Assembly (NCBI RefSeq): GCF_021404545.1
Contig: NZ_JAAWWD010000035.1
Location: 62,001 to 126,000 of the forward strand
Direction of reading: 5' to 3'
Length of the DNA stretch: 64,000 nt
Source: Aestuariivita sp.
GTDB lineage: Bacteria > Pseudomonadota > Alphaproteobacteria > Rhodobacterales > Rhodobacteraceae
Part shown: piece after piece, positions 62,326 through 64,000 of the stretch
Layout of the letters: each line of letters starts with the position of its first letter
How positions within the stretch are numbered: the stretch's first letter is position 1
The notes under the pieces: model-generated
The model's input: only the letters and a program-made list of their open reading frames with translations
What the model was told of the DNA's origin: nothing
Database searches by the model: none
Position numbers and translations under genes: made by a program

Positions 62326-63135
62326 ATGGCGCATATCATTGTTGTGGGGAACGAAAAGGGCGGCGCGGGCAAGTCCACGGTGTCGATGCACGTGGCCAGT
62401 GCCTTGTCGCGGTTGGGGCACAAGGTCAGCTGTCTCGACCTCGATCTGCGCCAGCGCACGCTCAGCCGGTATATCGAGAACCGCCGCACGTTCATTCAGA
62501 AATCCGGGCTCGATCTGCCGCGGCTGGATTTTCATGACCTGCCCGAGATCGATGCCGCGACCCTGAAACCGGGCGAGAACATCTATGATCACCGCCTCTC
62601 GGCCGCCGTCGCGCGACTGGAGCCCGACAGCGATTTCATTCTGATCGATTGCCCCGGATCGCATACCCGCCTGAGCCAGGTGGCCCATTCACTGGCCGAC
62701 ACGCTGATCACGCCGCTGAATGACAGCTTTATCGATTTCGATCTTTTGGCGCGGATCGACTCGCGCGCCGAAAAGATACTGGGCCCGTCGGTCTATTCCG
62801 AAATGGTCTGGAACGCGCGTCAGTTGCGCGCCCAAGCCGGTCTGAAACCCATCGACTGGATCGTCATCCGCAATCGTCTGGGCACCCAGCGCATGGTTAA
62901 CAAGGAAAAGATGGAACGCGCCATCGAGATGCTCTCGGCGCGTATCGGGTTCCGCACGGTCTCGGGCTTTTCCGAGCGGGTGATCTTCCGCGAGCTTTTT
63001 CCGCGCGGCCTTACCTTGCTTGATCTGCGCGATATCGGTGTCAAACAGCTCAATATCTCGAACGTCGCTGCCCGGCAGGAGTTGCGCGACATGATGAAAG
63101 GCCTGAACCTGCCGGGGGTCGAGGTCGACTTCTGA
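62326..63135 (+). CDS. mipZ: Division-plane positioning ATPase MipZ
   Basis: A 269-residue ParA/MinD-type ATPase that forms a bipolar gradient and blocks FtsZ assembly away from midcell. The deviant Walker A is NEKGGAGKSTVSMHVA, and SCLDLDLRQRTLSRYIENR and DFILIDCPGSHTRLS follow. IVIRNRLGTQRMVNKEKM and FRELFPRGLTLLDL are MipZ-specific. ATG 62326 matches known starts, with AAGGGACG upstream. Confidence 0.93.
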   Translation: MAHIIVVGNEKGGAGKSTVSMHVASALSRLGHKVSCLDLDLRQRTLSRYIENRRTFIQKSGLDLPRLDFHDLPEIDAATLKPGENIYDHRLSAAVARLEPDSDFILIDCPGSHTRLSQVAHSLADTLITPLNDSFIDFDLLARIDSRAEKILGPSVYSEMVWNARQLRAQAGLKPIDWIVIRNRLGTQRMVNKEKMERAIEMLSARIGFRTVSGFSERVIFRELFPRGLTLLDLRDIGVKQLNISNVAARQELRDMMKGLNLPGVEVDF

Positions 63136-63210
63136 GCCTCACCACCGACCGTTCAGATCCGGAAAGGCCGACCGGACCAATGCGCGCGGAGTCCCCTGCG
63201 CGACCTGGCC

Positions 63211-63651
63211 TCAGATTTGTCGGCGCGCCAGTTGCACCAAAAGCCGTCTGAGCGTCTGCACTTCCGCCTTAGACATGCCAGAGGTCAACGCCGCATCATA
63301 GTCACAGGCCACCTGATGCAGCTCGCGATAGGCTCCTTGCCCTGCCGGTGTCAGCACCAGTATCTCAGATCGGCGATCACGATCGTCACGGACCCGCGTA
63401 AGCAACCGCCGATCCGCCAGTTTCTGCACCGCTCGGCTGATCTTGGTCTTGTGCATCCGGGCGCGCTGGGAAATCTGTTTCGCGGTCATCTCTCCGTAGA
63501 TGCCCAGGTGAAACAGCACCCGCCATTCCGTGCGCAGCATCCCATAGCGGCGCTTGTAAACCTGCTGAAACGCGAGGCTGCTTTCCTCTGCGGCCTGGTT
63601 GAGCAGGTAAGGCAGGAAAAACTGTAGGTCGAAATCATCTTTTTCGGGCAT
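63211..63651 (-). CDS. MarR-family regulator (HpaR-like), divergent from hmgA
   Basis: A 146-residue MarR regulator. FLPYLLNQAAEESSLAFQQ at the start resembles HpaR-type proteins of aromatic catabolism. The recognition region is MTAKQISQRARMHKTKISRA and the wing DDRDRRSEILVLT. ATG 63651 has GGAGG upstream; the frame extends further without support. Divergent from hmgA across 71 bases with an inverted repeat, so it probably regulates homogentisate degradation. It is not close to the two MarR proteins near position 1-8400. Confidence 0.85.
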   Translation of the reverse strand: MPEKDDFDLQFFLPYLLNQAAEESSLAFQQVYKRRYGMLRTEWRVLFHLGIYGEMTAKQISQRARMHKTKISRAVQKLADRRLLTRVRDDRDRRSEILVLTPAGQGAYRELHQVACDYDAALTSGMSKAEVQTLRRLLVQLARRQI

Positions 63652-63671
63652 GCGACAGGCCTCCTCCTTGT

Positions 63672-63689
63672 TAGTTACAAAAACAACTA
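63672..63689. promoter_or_regulatory. Possible MarR operator between the regulator and hmgA
   Basis: TAGTT (63672-63676) and AACTA (63685-63689) are inverted arms around 8 bases in the AT-rich 71-base gap between the divergent MarR gene and hmgA. Size and place fit a MarR dimer site controlling both genes. Short arms, so modest confidence. Confidence 0.4.
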
Positions 63690-63722
63690 TTACCACCGCA
63701 ACCAAATTAGGAGGAATCGCCC

Positions 63723-64000
63723 ATGAATCGTCCCACAAGCCCCCACAATTTCGTCCAGGCCAGCTCACCCACCGGAACAACCGAAGGGTATATGCCCGGC
63801 TTTGGCAATGATTTCGAGACAGAAGCCCTGCCCGGCGCGCTGCCACAGGGCATGAACAGCCCGCAAAAATGTAACTATGGCCTTTACGGCGAACAGTTGA
63901 CCGGCACTGCCTTTACCGCGCCCAGCCATCAGAACGAGCGGACCTGGTGTTACCGTATCCGGCCCTCGGTCAAGCACACGCACCGGTTCCAAAAGATCGA
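63723..64000 (+). CDS. hmgA: Homogentisate 1,2-dioxygenase (5' part, cut by window end)
   Basis: The first 92 complete codons of a ring-cleaving iron dioxygenase of tyrosine/phenylalanine degradation. [40 protein letters not shown] and TWCYRIRPS are diagnostic of the N-terminal part of HmgA. AGGAGG lies about 8 bases before the ATG. The catalytic residues are beyond the window. Divergent MarR gene upstream. Confidence 0.95.
   Translation, partial: MNRPTSPHNFVQASSPTGTTEGYMPGFGNDFETEALPGALPQGMNSPQKCNYGLYGEQLTGTAFTAPSHQNERTWCYRIRPSVKHTHRFQKI

Overview
The window looks like a chromosomal segment of a GC-rich alphaproteobacterium of the Rhodobacteraceae (Roseobacter/Rhodobacter group). This rests on a match to the SAM/SAH riboswitch (a Rhodobacterales element) in front of metK, a MipZ division ATPase, a single RpoH, the rod-shape block mreBCD-mrdA-mrdB, and the gene order miaB ... 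phoH-ybeY-corC-lnt-metK. I saw no tRNA, rRNA, insertion sequence, prophage or CRISPR array.

Bases 1-9630 are the accessory part. Two related MarR regulators flank a flavin amine oxidase, two family-4 glycosyltransferases that overlap by 4 bases, and two Fe(II)/2-oxoglutarate dioxygenases from different subfamilies, both resembling free-amino-acid hydroxylases. The second MarR gene faces a cytoplasmic AmiC-like ligand-binding protein across a perfect inverted repeat, and one arm of that repeat recurs upstream of the amine oxidase. This is the best candidate in the window for an undescribed biosynthetic system.

Bases 9759-19434 hold a flotillin-like SPFH protein and a branched-chain-amino-acid/amide-type ABC importer. 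The importer's last ATPase is fused in one open frame to a complete amidase, and an acyl-CoA ligase gene follows. The order suggests uptake of an amide, hydrolysis in the cytoplasm and activation of the acid. The binding protein and the AmiC-like sensor are related, so they may see similar ligands. A strong hairpin terminator sits between the binding-protein gene and the first permease gene.

Bases 19556-28797 (minus strand) are housekeeping: GST, a periplasmic ClpP-fold protein, metK with its riboswitch, lnt, corC, ybeY, phoH, a lipoprotein/OmpA-like pair sharing an unusual module, and miaB. Bases 28935-35888 hold assorted metabolism: a possible glycosyltransferase, an FKBP isomerase, a dehalogenase/hydrolase/dehydratase operon, and pcaD-pcaB of protocatechuate degradation. 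Bases 36079-41674 are the mre/mrd cell-shape operon, followed by a hydroxyacid dehydrogenase.

Bases 42914-58984 hold an M3 oligopeptidase, a Cys/Met PLP enzyme, moeB/thiF-like, dut, coaBC, chaN-rpoH, two cobalamin-associated genes, a GST, comM, an esterase, gshB, yraN, rsmI and a LpoA-like lipoprotein. Between the GST gene and comM lies a regular array of short palindromes, four perfect and one degenerate, about 23 bp apart. The window ends with glnD, mipZ, a MarR regulator and the start of hmgA (homogentisate dioxygenase), which is cut by the window edge.
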